NCBI RefSeq assembly: GCF_047722505.1
Contig: NZ_CP159814.1
Span: forward strand, 992,001-1,056,000
Direction: 5' to 3'
DNA: 64,000 nt
DNA from: Pelagibacter sp047722505
GTDB lineage: Bacteria > Pseudomonadota > Alphaproteobacteria > Pelagibacterales > Pelagibacteraceae
The notes below the pieces were generated by a model. It searched no databases. It saw only the letters and a program-made list of their open reading frames with translations, and was not told where the DNA came from. The position numbers and the translations under genes were made by a program. Position 1 is the stretch's first letter; each line of letters opens with the position of its first letter. Positions 43,734-53,652 of the stretch are shown here, in pieces.

Positions 43734-45746
43734 CATTTTAAACCATTCTTTTTGGTCAATAATTTTTATATTTAATTCTCTAGCTGTATTGATTTTTTTA
43801 GTTGTTGGTTTCTCGCCAACAATCAAATAGTTAAGTTTTTTATTGACGTTGTTAATTATTTTTCCAGAATTTTGTTCAATTAATGATTTTGCTTCTGCTC
43901 TACTGACTCCATTTAACTTTCCTGTTAACATAAAAGTGTTGTTATTTAACAATCCTTTATTATCTATTAATACCATGTTTTGAATTTTAAGATTTTTTTC
44001 TAATTCCGATAAAACGTTAAGATTTGTTTTATTTAAAAAAAATTTTGTAATTGATTGAATTTGTGTGTTACCTATTCCATTAATATTATACAAATTATCT
44101 ATATTTTTGTTATTAGATAATTTAAAAAAATTACTAGGTGATTTTAAATGTCTGGCTATAAGTTTAGCATTTTCTTGTCCTATATGCCTGATCCCTAATG
44201 CAAAGATGAACCTATCTAATGAAATATTTATTTTTTGTTTTATTGAAAACTTTAAATTTGATACTGACAATTGTCCCCAACCTTCTAATTTTTTTATCTT
44301 ATCATAATCGAGATTAAAAATATCCTGTGGTGATCTAATTAGCTTTAAATGCCAAAAAGTTTCTACAATTTTTTTTCCAAAACCATCAATATTAAATGCT
44401 TCTTTTGATACAAAATGTTTAATTTTTTCTATAGCAATTTTTTCACATTCATAACCTTTGCTAACACATCTCCTAACAGCATCTTGTCTTTTAGTTATCT
44501 CGTTATAATCTTTTACCGTTTTGCTACCACAAGATGGACAATTTAATGGGAAAATAAATTTTTTTGAATTTTTATTTCTTTTTTTTAAATCCACTGAAAC
44601 AACATGAGGTATTACATCACCGGCTCTTTCAACTGTGACAGTATCTCCAATTCTTATGTCTTTTCGAATAATTTCATCTTCATTGTGAAGTGTTGCATTC
44701 GAAACTATTACACCGCCAATATTAACAGGTTTAATTTTTGCAACAGGTGTTAGAGCGCCTGTTCTTCCTATTTGAATTTCAATATTTATTATTTCAGAAA
44801 TTGAGCTATTTGCAGAAAATTTATGTGCTATTGCCCACCTTGGGGCGTTGGCGGCAAAACCTAATCTTTTTTGTAAGCTAAAATCATTAACTTTGTAAAC
44901 AACACCATCAATATCAAATGCTATTTCTTTCCTTTTTTCTTCTAGGTCTTTATGATTTTGAATTAAGTTTTTAATACCAGAAATTTTTTTATTATATTGA
45001 TTTGTTTTAAAGCCCCATATCTTTAAACCTTTTAAAAAATTGGTTTGGTTATTAATGCTCATTTCTTTAGCGTAACCAAAGGTATATGCAATAAATTTAA
45101 GTGGTATTCTTGAGGTAATGTTGGGATCTTTTTGTCTTAATGACCCTGACGCTGCGTTTCGTGGATTAGCAAATTTTGCACTAATTTTTTTAAAGTCACT
45201 ATTTTCTATAAACACCTCTCCCCTAATATCAATTTCACTTGGAAAACCTTTCTCTATTATTTCTTGCGGTATATCATTAATAGTTTTTAAATTTCTTGTT
45301 ATATCCTCTCCTTCTGTACCATCTCCTCTAGAGAGTCCCTTTGTAAATTTTCCATTAATATAAATTAACGAAGCTGATATTCCATCAATTTTGGGTTCTG
45401 CACTATAATCAATTTCTGTTATTTCTTTTAAACTTAAAAAACTTAATATTTTTTTTTCAAAAGTTTTTAAATCTTCCTCATTAAAAGCATTTCCAAGCGA
45501 CAACATTGGAACTTTATGCTTGATTTTTTGAAAGTTTTTAGATGGTTTAAAGCCTACTGATTTTGTTGGTGATTGTTCACTTTGTAAAAAGTTATATTTA
45601 TTTTCTAAATCAATTATTTCTTTTTTTAAAATATCATACGTTTGATCAGTAACAATAGGTTTGTCATCATTATAATATAATCTATTATATTTTTGATATA
45701 GTTTTATTTTTTCTAAATACTTTTTTTGGACAGTGTCTTCAGTCAC
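43716..45746 (-). CDS. ligA: NAD+-dependent DNA ligase
   Basis: 676 residues from a GTG at 45746 (VTEDTVQKKYLEKIK); a TTG at 45755 gives three further residues and neither has a clear ribosome-binding site. YSAEPKIDGISASLIY holds the adenylated Lys (KxDG), then GDGTEGEDITRN, the four-Cys zinc site (CPSCGS and CVSKGYECE), helix-hairpin-helix repeats and a C-terminal BRCT domain (TFMLTGKLNGVSRAEAKSLIE). It seals nicks in DNA replication and repair. The start lies one base after, or with TTG overlaps, the bamD stop; recN, commonly between them in alphaproteobacteria, is missing. Confidence 0.96.
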   Translation of the reverse strand: MTEDTVQKKYLEKIKLYQKYNRLYYNDDKPIVTDQTYDILKKEIIDLENKYNFLQSEQSPTKSVGFKPSKNFQKIKHKVPMLSLGNAFNEEDLKTFEKKILSFLSLKEITEIDYSAEPKIDGISASLIYINGKFTKGLSRGDGTEGEDITRNLKTINDIPQEIIEKGFPSEIDIRGEVFIENSDFKKISAKFANPRNAASGSLRQKDPNITSRIPLKFIAYTFGYAKEMSINNQTNFLKGLKIWGFKTNQYNKKISGIKNLIQNHKDLEEKRKEIAFDIDGVVYKVNDFSLQKRLGFAANAPRWAIAHKFSANSSISEIINIEIQIGRTGALTPVAKIKPVNIGGVIVSNATLHNEDEIIRKDIRIGDTVTVERAGDVIPHVVSVDLKKRNKNSKKFIFPLNCPSCGSKTVKDYNEITKRQDAVRRCVSKGYECEKIAIEKIKHFVSKEAFNIDGFGKKIVETFWHLKLIRSPQDIFNLDYDKIKKLEGWGQLSVSNLKFSIKQKINISLDRFIFALGIRHIGQENAKLIARHLKSPSNFFKLSNNKNIDNLYNINGIGNTQIQSITKFFLNKTNLNVLSELEKNLKIQNMVLIDNKGLLNNNTFMLTGKLNGVSRAEAKSLIEQNSGKIINNVNKKLNYLIVGEKPTTKKINTARELNIKIIDQKEWFKMLNKTS

Positions 45747-45747
45747 G

Positions 45748-46590
45748 TTATTCAAATAGTTTTTTAAATTTTTTAATTATTCCTTTTTTTTCTTTTTTAT
45801 CTAATTTAACTATTTTTTTTTCATAATCTTTATTAAACAATTTATAGGATGCTTGATACCACTGGCTAGATCCATAATTATATCCTAAAAAACTTGCATA
45901 TTTTTTGGACTCTTCCAGAAGGCCTAAATAATAATAGATTTCAACTAATCTATGGATAGACTCCTCAACATAGATCGTGGTTTCATAATCTTCTATAATT
46001 GTCTTAAATCTATTAATTGCTGCTATCCATTTTTTTTTTTTCACATAGTGTCTGGCTATATACATTTCTTTGGATGCCATTATTTCATTTATCAAATCTA
46101 TTTTAAATTTTGAATCTACTGCAAAGTCTGTATTAGGGTAAGTTTCAATAATAAATTGAAATTTATCTCTTGCTTCCATTAATGGTTTTAGATCATTTTT
46201 TTCTCCTACAATTTTTTGGTAGTGAGACATTGCTAATAAAAAATGTCCATAGCTAACCCTAGTATCATTTGGATAAGTGTTCAAATATCTCTCTAAATGA
46301 AATATTGATTCCGCATAATAATCTTGAACATAATAAGAATAAGCAGCCATCAAAGCAGACTTAGGAGCCCAATCTGATTGTGGAAATAACATTTCAGTTT
46401 CTAAAAATTTTTTAGAGGCATAATATGGGTCTCCCTTGTTTAATGAGTCAAGCGCTTTTTTGTAGGTTGTAATTAATTCTTCTTCTTGAGTTATTTCTTT
46501 AATTAGTGAAATATTTTCTTTTGGTTTACTACAAGAGTATAGAGCAAATGTTATTAGGAATACTAAACTTAATTTGATTATAAATTTCAT
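45748..46590 (-). CDS. bamD: Outer-membrane assembly lipoprotein BamD
   Basis: 280 residues. A lipoprotein signal ends in LYSCSKPK, and TPR-like repeats follow (DSLNKGDPYYASKKFLETEMLFPQSDWAPKSALMAAYSYY and ESIFHLERYLNTYPNDTRVSYGHFLLAMSHYQ), the BamD/ComL pattern. It is an essential part of the BAM complex inserting beta-barrel proteins. A 12-A tract in the coding sequence (46030-46041) reads in frame as four Lys. Follows lpxC by 31 bases. Confidence 0.93.
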   Translation of the reverse strand: MKFIIKLSLVFLITFALYSCSKPKENISLIKEITQEEELITTYKKALDSLNKGDPYYASKKFLETEMLFPQSDWAPKSALMAAYSYYVQDYYAESIFHLERYLNTYPNDTRVSYGHFLLAMSHYQKIVGEKNDLKPLMEARDKFQFIIETYPNTDFAVDSKFKIDLINEIMASKEMYIARHYVKKKKWIAAINRFKTIIEDYETTIYVEESIHRLVEIYYYLGLLEESKKYASFLGYNYGSSQWYQASYKLFNKDYEKKIVKLDKKEKKGIIKKFKKLFE

Positions 46591-46621
46591 TGTGATTTTT
46601 TATTTATATAATAAAAAAAAT

Positions 46622-47542
46622 TTAAGCGATAGATCTTAAATGTTTTTTATTGACCAATGAATAAGGCAGACTTTTTTCTTTAATTTCTAGTAAAGAATAA
46701 TTTTCTCTATTATCAAAAACTTTTCTTAATAATTGATTAGTTAGCTTATGACCACCTTGAGAACAAATTATTTTTCCTATTATCTTATAGCCAGCTAAAT
46801 ACAGGTCTCCCATGCAGTCTAAAATTTTATGGTTTACAAATTCTTTTTCATTTCTAAGGCCATTTTCATTTAATATCTTATTATTTTTAACTACTATTGC
46901 GTTATCAAGTTTGCCGCCTTTGGCCAAACCCATCCCTTTTAATTTTTCTATATCCTCATACAAACAAAATGTTCTAGAATTATAAATATCACTCAAGTCC
47001 GACTCAAATACTTTTACTGAATTTCTTTGAGTTCCTATAACTTCATTTTCGTATTTTAATTCAAAGTCTATATCTAAACTAATTTTACTTGGTTCAATCG
47101 AGATTGTTTTGTTACCATCAATAAACTCTATCTTTTTTTGAATCTTAATTATCTTAATGGGCGCATCGCTATGCTTAATCCCAATTTTAGAAATTGCTTC
47201 AACAAATAATTTTGCGGATCCATCTAAAATTGGTGCTTCTTGATTGTCAATTTCAACTAAAGCATTATCGACACCCAATCCATATAAAGCTCCCATCAAA
47301 TGTTCTATTGTTGACACACTTGCACCATCTTCATTTGAAATAGTTGTACAAAATATTGCACTACTGACATTAAATATATTCGGTATGATTATATTATTTC
47401 CCTTAAGATCTATTCTTTTAAAAATTACTCCAGAATTTGGTGCCGCAGGTTTTACTGTCATTGTTACGGCTTTACCACTGTGGAGGCCTACGCCTTTAAA
47501 CGTAATATCTTTATTAATTGTTTTTTGATTTAAAACAGACAT
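46622..47542 (-). CDS. lpxC: UDP-3-O-acyl-N-acetylglucosamine deacetylase
   Basis: 306 residues. GVGLHSGKAVTMTVKPA at the start, the zinc-ligand His in TIEHLMGALYGLGVDNALVEI, and FVNHKILDCMGDLYLAGY with the second His and Asp ligands are all LpxC features. It commits UDP-GlcNAc to lipid A. So this cell makes lipopolysaccharide or at least lipid A. It lies 64 bases after ftsA; ftsZ, usually between them, is absent here. Confidence 0.96.
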   Translation of the reverse strand: MSVLNQKTINKDITFKGVGLHSGKAVTMTVKPAAPNSGVIFKRIDLKGNNIIIPNIFNVSSAIFCTTISNEDGASVSTIEHLMGALYGLGVDNALVEIDNQEAPILDGSAKLFVEAISKIGIKHSDAPIKIIKIQKKIEFIDGNKTISIEPSKISLDIDFELKYENEVIGTQRNSVKVFESDLSDIYNSRTFCLYEDIEKLKGMGLAKGGKLDNAIVVKNNKILNENGLRNEKEFVNHKILDCMGDLYLAGYKIIGKIICSQGGHKLTNQLLRKVFDNRENYSLLEIKEKSLPYSLVNKKHLRSIA

Positions 47543-47606
47543 TGAAATCTTATAAATAGTTGAACTAAATTAAGAAAAACAAGAAATGTTACAGGAAAAT
47601 ACTATT

Positions 47607-48716
47607 TTATCTAAATAGATGAAAAAGTTTTTCAAAAAAACCCTGTTTTATTTGTTTTTTTGGCACCACTACAACCTCTTGTTTGTTATGTGTTTTTCTT
47701 AATTTGTAACCAGACTGGCAAACATCTCCCAAGGTTTCCTCCAAGAAATCAATATCTTTAGAAAATGAAATTTTATCTTTAAATTTATTATCTAAAATTT
47801 TTGATCCTTCACCCATCAATATCATCTTGGATTGAGTCTTTATCTTCAAATTTGAGACAAGAGATTTATCACATAATTCCAAAATTTCCTCTGTTCTAGC
47901 AAAAGCTATTTTTTGTAGCATTTCCAAAGAAAAATTTGGATTATCAGTTTGTGAGTTATTTTTTTCTAAATTTAATTTAAGTTTTTCTGCTTCATTAATA
48001 TCAATCTTTAAAAGTAGAGAAATATCTTTAGTAATATGATTTCCGCCTATTGGCAGAACGTCTAAAAAAATTAATTTTTCATTGTTAAAGGAAATAATTG
48101 ATGTTTTTTTAAAACCAATATCAATGAAAGATACCTCTCCTGTTAAATTTAAATTAATTTTATAATTGATTGATTTTGCATAACTAGAACAAATTATTTG
48201 ATTAATTGATATATTTAATTCTGAAAAAATATTTTTAAAAGTAAGTACTAACTCACTTGGAAGACAGATAAAAATAATATCCAGTGATATGAATTGGCAA
48301 TCAATTTCATCTGGCAACTCAGAGTAATCAATATTATCAATTTTATAATTATTTATAATTATATGTGCAATATTATAATCTGAATAATATTTTTTTATTT
48401 GTTGTTTAGCTTCTTGGATTAAAAATAAAATATCATCTTGTCTTAATTTCAGTTCTTCAATTTTTTTAAATACAGAAATTGCAACAGAAATTGTTTTTGA
48501 ACTATCTATCATCAGGTCGATATTATCAATATATTGATTTGTGGATTTTTCTAGTGATGCAACAATTTTTTGAATATCTAATTTGAAATTAAATTGATCT
48601 GTATAAAAATTACTCTCAATAAAAAAAGGATTGTTCTTGTCTTCTTCATTAAATGCACCTGCTCTTATTTTAGAAAAGCCACAGTCAATTATTGTTTGAA
48701 ATTTTTTATCACTCAT
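47607..48716 (-). CDS. ftsA: Cell-division protein FtsA
   Basis: 369 residues, shorter and more diverged than typical FtsA (about 420). Actin-fold elements remain: the start TIIDCGFSKIRAGAF, SFIDIGFKKTSIISF in the middle, GGNHITKDISLLLKIDINEAEKLK and MILMGEGSKI. The last residues (QGFFEKLFHLFR) are the amphipathic membrane-targeting helix that FtsA uses. It anchors FtsZ to the membrane. Its ATG overlaps the ftsQ stop as TAATG. Confidence 0.9.
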   Translation of the reverse strand: MSDKKFQTIIDCGFSKIRAGAFNEEDKNNPFFIESNFYTDQFNFKLDIQKIVASLEKSTNQYIDNIDLMIDSSKTISVAISVFKKIEELKLRQDDILFLIQEAKQQIKKYYSDYNIAHIIINNYKIDNIDYSELPDEIDCQFISLDIIFICLPSELVLTFKNIFSELNISINQIICSSYAKSINYKINLNLTGEVSFIDIGFKKTSIISFNNEKLIFLDVLPIGGNHITKDISLLLKIDINEAEKLKLNLEKNNSQTDNPNFSLEMLQKIAFARTEEILELCDKSLVSNLKIKTQSKMILMGEGSKILDNKFKDKISFSKDIDFLEETLGDVCQSGYKLRKTHNKQEVVVVPKKQIKQGFFEKLFHLFR

Positions 48717-49393
48717 TACTTGACAACTAAATGATTTTTTATTCTCAAATCAATAAATTTATAATCTTTAAAATTATCATTATTGATAAGTTTCTTAGAT
48801 AAATTTAATGACTCAATAATATGTTCTTGTGGTAGCTTAATCAAAATATCCCTATCAGTTAATATATCCCACCTACCTGATGGGAAAAAAGATAATTCTT
48901 TTAAATTTGAAAAAGAAAACACAGATTTTTCAATATCTTTTTTAAATGACAAAAAATCATCAGAATTAAATTCACCAAAAATGTATGGGAGTAATTCATT
49001 GTTACTTTTATCTTCAATTAATTTACCATTATCACCTACTAGATATTGACTATTATTAGAAACTCGAGCAATAAATTTAGTTCGTTTAATTTCAATGTTA
49101 AGTGTAGATGGGTAAATTTTTTTTATATTAAACTCTTGTATAATATTATGTTTTTCCAAAATCTTTCTTATTTCATCCTCACTAATGACAAATATACTTT
49201 TATATAAAAGGTTATTAAGGTTATTTAAGATCTCTGAATTTTTTCTCTCAGAAAGACCTGTAATATTAATTTTACTTATTGATAAAGATATTTTTTTTTG
49301 ATCATTTATCAACTTTGCACTAGTAGTGCTTAAAATGAATAAAAATAATAAATAAATTATTATCTTATTTTTTTTACCTGTTGATTGATGCAT
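48716..49393 (-). CDS. ftsQ: Cell-division protein FtsQ
   Basis: 225 residues. One N-terminal membrane segment (IIIYLLFLFILSTTSA) precedes a POTRA domain (ISKINITGLSERKNSEILNNLN) and the FtsQ beta domain with FIARVSNNSQYLVGDNGKLIE. The order after ddl and before ftsA confirms it. It links cytoplasmic and periplasmic parts of the divisome. Its start overlaps the end of ddl by 20 bases. Confidence 0.9.
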   Translation of the reverse strand: MHQSTGKKNKIIIYLLFLFILSTTSAKLINDQKKISLSISKINITGLSERKNSEILNNLNNLLYKSIFVISEDEIRKILEKHNIIQEFNIKKIYPSTLNIEIKRTKFIARVSNNSQYLVGDNGKLIEDKSNNELLPYIFGEFNSDDFLSFKKDIEKSVFSFSNLKELSFFPSGRWDILTDRDILIKLPQEHIIESLNLSKKLINNDNFKDYKFIDLRIKNHLVVK

Positions 49394-50288
49394 CTTTTAG
49401 AATCCATTCAACTAATTTTATAAAGCTTATACCTTTATATTTTGCTATCTCAGGGACCAATGAAAGTTTAGTCATTCCAGGCTGTGTATTTATCTCTAGT
49501 AAATAAAACTTCCCATTAAAAAATTTAAAGTCAGATCTCGTAACACCTTTACAGCCTATAATTTTATGAGCTTCTCTTGCTATGCTAGTAATTTTAGCTA
49601 GATTATTTTTACTCAAATCTACAGGAATTAAGTGCTTGGTCTTAGCACTAGAATTATATTTTGCCTCATAATCATAAAACTTTCTTTTAGGCTCAAGTTC
49701 AATTGCACCAAGTGTTTTATTATCCATTATTGCAACTTGGATTTCTCTACCTGGTATAAATTCCTCAATTAATATTTCATTATAACCTTTTAAAGCTTTT
49801 AGATTTTTTATTATATTAGTCTTGTCACAAATATATACATGAACGCTGGACCCTTCATTTATAGGTTTTGCTACTACAGGGAATTTTAATTTTTTTTGAA
49901 TTAATTTTATAATATTGAGTTTATTTTTTTTATGATTAAATTTAATATATTTTGGAGTAAGTATTTTTTTTTTTATAAAAATTTTTTTTGAAATTTCTTT
50001 ATCCATTGCTATAGATGACGCAATTATACCTGAGTGCGTATATGGAATTTTTTTAGTCTCTAAGATCGTTTGAATGTATCCATCCTCACCAAATTGTCCA
50101 TGCAGCGCATTAAAAATTATATCTGGTTTAAATAAAGTAATATTTTTTGATAGACTTTTATCAGGCTCACTAATTAAAACCTTATATCCATTTTTGATTA
50201 ACTCTTTGGCAACTTGTTTTCCAGTATCTAAGCTAATTAGCCGTTCCTTGGATATACCACCAGATAATATTAAGATTTTTTTTTTCAT
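49374..50288 (-). CDS. ddl: D-alanine--D-alanine ligase
   Basis: 304 residues, ATP-grasp fold. LSGGISKERLISLDTG (first P-loop-like motif), FNALHGQFGEDGYIQTILE, FPVVAKPINEGSSVHVYI, LIEEFIPGREIQVAIMDN and FYLLEINTQPGMTKLSLVP are present. It makes the D-Ala-D-Ala dipeptide for MurF. One base after murB's end region and within the dcw cluster. An 11-A tract is present near 49963. Confidence 0.95.
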   Translation of the reverse strand: MKKKILILSGGISKERLISLDTGKQVAKELIKNGYKVLISEPDKSLSKNITLFKPDIIFNALHGQFGEDGYIQTILETKKIPYTHSGIIASSIAMDKEISKKIFIKKKILTPKYIKFNHKKNKLNIIKLIQKKLKFPVVAKPINEGSSVHVYICDKTNIIKNLKALKGYNEILIEEFIPGREIQVAIMDNKTLGAIELEPKRKFYDYEAKYNSSAKTKHLIPVDLSKNNLAKITSIAREAHKIIGCKGVTRSDFKFFNGKFYLLEINTQPGMTKLSLVPEIAKYKGISFIKLVEWILKDASINR

Positions 50289-50289
50289 T

Positions 50290-51198
50290 TTATTTTAAAA
50301 TTTTAATTTCTTTTTCTAATACTATTCCAGTTTTTTTTTCCACGCTTGTCTTAACAAATTCAATCAATTTATTCATATCTTCAAAGCTGGCATTATTTTT
50401 ATTTACAAAAAAATTACAGTGCTTATTTGAAATATGAGCATCTCCAAAGCTGGTATCTAGTGCTACAGATTCTTTTATCAATTGCCAAACTTTTTTATCA
50501 GTTTGATCAATTGGATTCTTGAACGTGCTGCCACTTGTTTTTAATTTTGTTGGTTGTGCATTATCTTTCTTTTCCTTTAATTCTAAAACTTCTTTTTCGA
50601 TTTCTTCTTTATTTTTTCTTAATCCTTTAAACGATGCACTTAAAAAAATTAAGTCCTCTTTTAAATCATTACCTCGGTATTTGAATATAACTTTACTCGC
50701 TGGTATTGTTAAAACCTGTCCATTTTTATCAATTACTTGAATTGATACTAGCACATCTTTAAACTCTTTATTAAAACATCCAGCATTCATCTTTATTCCC
50801 CCACCTATAGTACCTGGTATGCATGCTAAAAATTCAAATCCACCTATTCCATTATTCAGCGCAAAATCAGAAAGCTTTTTATCAAGACAGGCACTGCCTG
50901 CTATTATGACATCATTTGGTAATATGGAGATATTGGAAAAATTTTTTCCTAACTTGATAACAACGCCGTCAAATTTTTCATCACTTATAAGAGTATTCGA
51001 GCCCGCACCTAAAATATGTACTTTTTCTTTTTCTCCAAATCTTTTTAAAAACAAAATTAAGTCAGACAAACTATCTGGTCTAAAGTAAACTTTGGCTTGT
51101 CCGCCAATATTAAACCAATTGCTCTTTTTTAAATCATAATCAAAGTGAATTTTGCTGCTAATTTCATCTGAAAATCTTCTTATTTCTTCACTGTTCAT
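50290..51198 (-). CDS. murB: UDP-N-acetylenolpyruvoylglucosamine reductase
   Basis: 302 residues from an ATG at 51198, which overlaps the murC stop as TAATG; an ATG ten codons earlier lies inside murC and is less likely. FAD-binding motifs: WFNIGGQAKVYFRP, HILGAGSNTLISDEKFDG and GGFEFLACIPGTIGGGIKMNAGC, plus the catalytic Ser in SGSTFKNP. It reduces enolpyruvyl-GlcNAc to UDP-MurNAc. Type I MurB. Stop lies one base before ddl. Confidence 0.95.
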   Translation of the reverse strand: MNSEEIRRFSDEISSKIHFDYDLKKSNWFNIGGQAKVYFRPDSLSDLILFLKRFGEKEKVHILGAGSNTLISDEKFDGVVIKLGKNFSNISILPNDVIIAGSACLDKKLSDFALNNGIGGFEFLACIPGTIGGGIKMNAGCFNKEFKDVLVSIQVIDKNGQVLTIPASKVIFKYRGNDLKEDLIFLSASFKGLRKNKEEIEKEVLELKEKKDNAQPTKLKTSGSTFKNPIDQTDKKVWQLIKESVALDTSFGDAHISNKHCNFFVNKNNASFEDMNKLIEFVKTSVEKKTGIVLEKEIKILK

Positions 51199-52592
51199 TA
51201 AATCAATCCTGGTAATTGTCTCATCCATGTTGAAATTGTACCTGCACCCATACCAACAACTATCTTTTTACCAAAAATAGTATTTTTAATAAATTTTGCT
51301 AATTGATACTGATCCTCAACCATAAACAGTTTTACTTTTGAATTTTTAATAATATCTTTTGCAAAATTATTATATTTAAAACCTAATTTTATTTTTTCTC
51401 CAGCTGTATATATAGGACATAATATTACAACATCAGCTTTTTTAAATGATAAGCTAAATTCTTTTTTAAGATCTTTTAATCTGGAAATTCTGTGTGGTTG
51501 AAATATGCAAATCACTTCTTCCCTCTTATAAGCGGCTCTCACACCATTTAGCACTTCTCTAATTTCAGTTGGATGATGGGCATAATCATCATAAAAATTA
51601 GTTTCTCTATGTGTAAAAATTTTATTAAATCTTCTTTGAACACCCTTAAATTCTTTCAATCCTTTTTTGATAATATTTTGTGATATTCCAATTGTTAATG
51701 CCACAGCTACTGCTGCTGTAGAGTTTCTAATATTGTGAATTCCTAATAATGGTAATTTAATTTTTCTTATAGTTAAATTCTTTTTTCCTGGTAAATTTAT
51801 AGCAAGATCATATTGCGAATATTCTTTTTCTTGTTTTATATTTTTAATACAGAAATGTGATTTATGGTCAATTCCATATGTATAATAATTCTTCATTTTT
51901 AATTTACTTAATAAATCTTTATTATTTTTGTCATCTATACAAATAAAAGACTTTCCAAACGAAGGGACTTTATTGATAAATTTAATAAATAATTCTTTAA
52001 GATCTTTCATTGAATTATAAAAATCCATATGCTCACGATCAATATTTGTTACTATAGAATAAGTTGGTGGTATATGTATGAAGCTACCATCTGACTCATC
52101 AGCCTCTAATATACACCAATCACTTTTACCTAGTTTTGCAGAATTTTTTATTGCATTAAGTACACCACCATTAATAATTGTTGGGTCTAATTTTGTCTTT
52201 GAAAATATTGAGGCTAATAGAGACGTAGTTGTTGTTTTTCCATGTGAACCTGTAACAACTATATTTTTTGTTAAAGAGACTATATTTGCTAACATCTCTC
52301 CTCTTTTATAAATAGGCAATTGTTTTAGTTTGGCTTCAATTAATTCAGGGTTATTATTTTTAATAGCTGATGAAATGACAACAATTGTTGCCTTTTCTAT
52401 ATTTTTTTTAGTATGACTAATTGTAATTTTAATCTTATCTCTTTTTAATCTTTCAATATTTTTATTTGCAAGAACGTCGCTACCCTGAACATTAAACCCC
52501 ATTCTTTTCATAATGAGTGCTAGGCCACTCATTCCAATACCGCCTATCCCAACAAAATGTATAATTTCAGTTTTAGCTAATTCAATTTTCAT
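51198..52592 (-). CDS. murC: UDP-N-acetylmuramate--L-alanine ligase
   Basis: 464 residues. HFVGIGGIGMSGLALIMKRMG (UDP-binding), VTGSHGKTTTTSLLASIF (ATP P-loop), LEADESDGSF, NIDREHMDFY, RRFNKIFTHRETNFYDDYAHHPTEI and IFQPHRISRLKDL form the MurC pattern. It adds L-Ala to UDP-MurNAc. The gene overlaps murG by 11 bases at its start and murB at its end. Confidence 0.96.
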   Translation of the reverse strand: MKIELAKTEIIHFVGIGGIGMSGLALIMKRMGFNVQGSDVLANKNIERLKRDKIKITISHTKKNIEKATIVVISSAIKNNNPELIEAKLKQLPIYKRGEMLANIVSLTKNIVVTGSHGKTTTTSLLASIFSKTKLDPTIINGGVLNAIKNSAKLGKSDWCILEADESDGSFIHIPPTYSIVTNIDREHMDFYNSMKDLKELFIKFINKVPSFGKSFICIDDKNNKDLLSKLKMKNYYTYGIDHKSHFCIKNIKQEKEYSQYDLAINLPGKKNLTIRKIKLPLLGIHNIRNSTAAVAVALTIGISQNIIKKGLKEFKGVQRRFNKIFTHRETNFYDDYAHHPTEIREVLNGVRAAYKREEVICIFQPHRISRLKDLKKEFSLSFKKADVVILCPIYTAGEKIKLGFKYNNFAKDIIKNSKVKLFMVEDQYQLAKFIKNTIFGKKIVVGMGAGTISTWMRQLPGLI

Positions 52593-53652
52593 TAATAACA
52601 GATATAATTTTCTGATTTATATTATTCCATGTGTTTTCATAGTTAAAATCTTTCATGTTCTTTTTTTTAACAAGATATTTTTCTTTATTATCAATAATAT
52701 TAATTAGTTTATCGAGTAATATTTTCTCATCTATTTCTTTTTGATTTAACAACCAATTAATCCCAAGTTTATTATAAAAATAAGCATTTTCAAATTGATG
52801 GTTATCTTTTGCAGTTGGCAAAGGTATTGCTAAATATGGAATCTCGATAAAATTTAACTCAGCTAATGTTGATGCGCCTGCTCTGGTAATGCATAAATCT
52901 GTTTTTTGCATAAAGTTTATAACATCATCATTAAAGTTGAATAATTCACAATTAATATTGTTATTTTCATAAGTTTTTTTAAAACTTTCAAAGTTAATAG
53001 AACTAGTTTGTTGATAAATTTTTAGTTTATATTTTTTAGATAATTTAATAATTGTATTTTTAACTAAATCATCAAATATTTTAGCACCTTGACTGCCACC
53101 TATTATGAGTAAATTAATTGCATCTAAGGCGTTATTGTTATCCCTCTTATCATAAAAATTTTTTCTTAATAATGCTGGAATTACTTTAATCTTATTTTTA
53201 AATTTAATAGGAAATTTTTTGACATTATTAGAATAACAAAATATTTTTTGACAGTAACTTATAAAAAATTTGTTTGATCTACCTAAAACCATATTTGGTT
53301 CAAATAACAACAGCTTAATATTTAAAATTTTAGCACCTAGACATAGAGGGAGTGACATATATCCGCCTGTCGAAATTAATATATTAATTTTATTTTTGCT
53401 TAAGAAAGAAACAGATTTGAAAATCAAAATTATCATTAAAAGAAAATCAAATGGCATTATTAGTAAATTTTTTGAAATTGGCTTCACATTAAATATCTTT
53501 AAATTGTACTCATCTTTGTTTAAAAATTTGACGCCCCTAAAGTCAGATGTCATAGAAACCTCAAAATTATCCTCTAGATGTTTATATATTATGGTTGCGG
53601 GTATAACATGACCTCCTGATCCACCGGTGCTAATTAGTATTTTTTTATTCAT
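52582..53652 (-). CDS. murG: Lipid II synthase MurG (undecaprenyl-PP-MurNAc-pentapeptide GlcNAc transferase)
   Basis: 356 residues, GT28 family. The N-terminal loop ISTGGSGGHVIPATII, the second Gly loop ISTGGYMSLPLCLGAKI, then LLIIGGSQGAKIFDDL, CITRAGASTLAELNFIEIPYLAIPLPTAKDNHQFENA are all MurG motifs. It transfers GlcNAc to lipid I at the inner face of the membrane. The ATG abuts the ftsW stop. Confidence 0.96.
   Translation of the reverse strand: MNKKILISTGGSGGHVIPATIIYKHLEDNFEVSMTSDFRGVKFLNKDEYNLKIFNVKPISKNLLIMPFDFLLMIILIFKSVSFLSKNKINILISTGGYMSLPLCLGAKILNIKLLLFEPNMVLGRSNKFFISYCQKIFCYSNNVKKFPIKFKNKIKVIPALLRKNFYDKRDNNNALDAINLLIIGGSQGAKIFDDLVKNTIIKLSKKYKLKIYQQTSSINFESFKKTYENNNINCELFNFNDDVINFMQKTDLCITRAGASTLAELNFIEIPYLAIPLPTAKDNHQFENAYFYNKLGINWLLNQKEIDEKILLDKLINIIDNKEKYLVKKKNMKDFNYENTWNNINQKIISVINEN

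Noticed and set aside
51198..51228. Earlier ATG (51228) for murB
   Set aside because: The TAATG overlap with the murC stop at 51198 is the same type as in other gene pairs of this cluster; the additional ten residues are not typical of MurB.
53270..53611. 113-codon open frame on the plus strand
   Set aside because: Antisense to the conserved N-terminal half of MurG; no start context or family.
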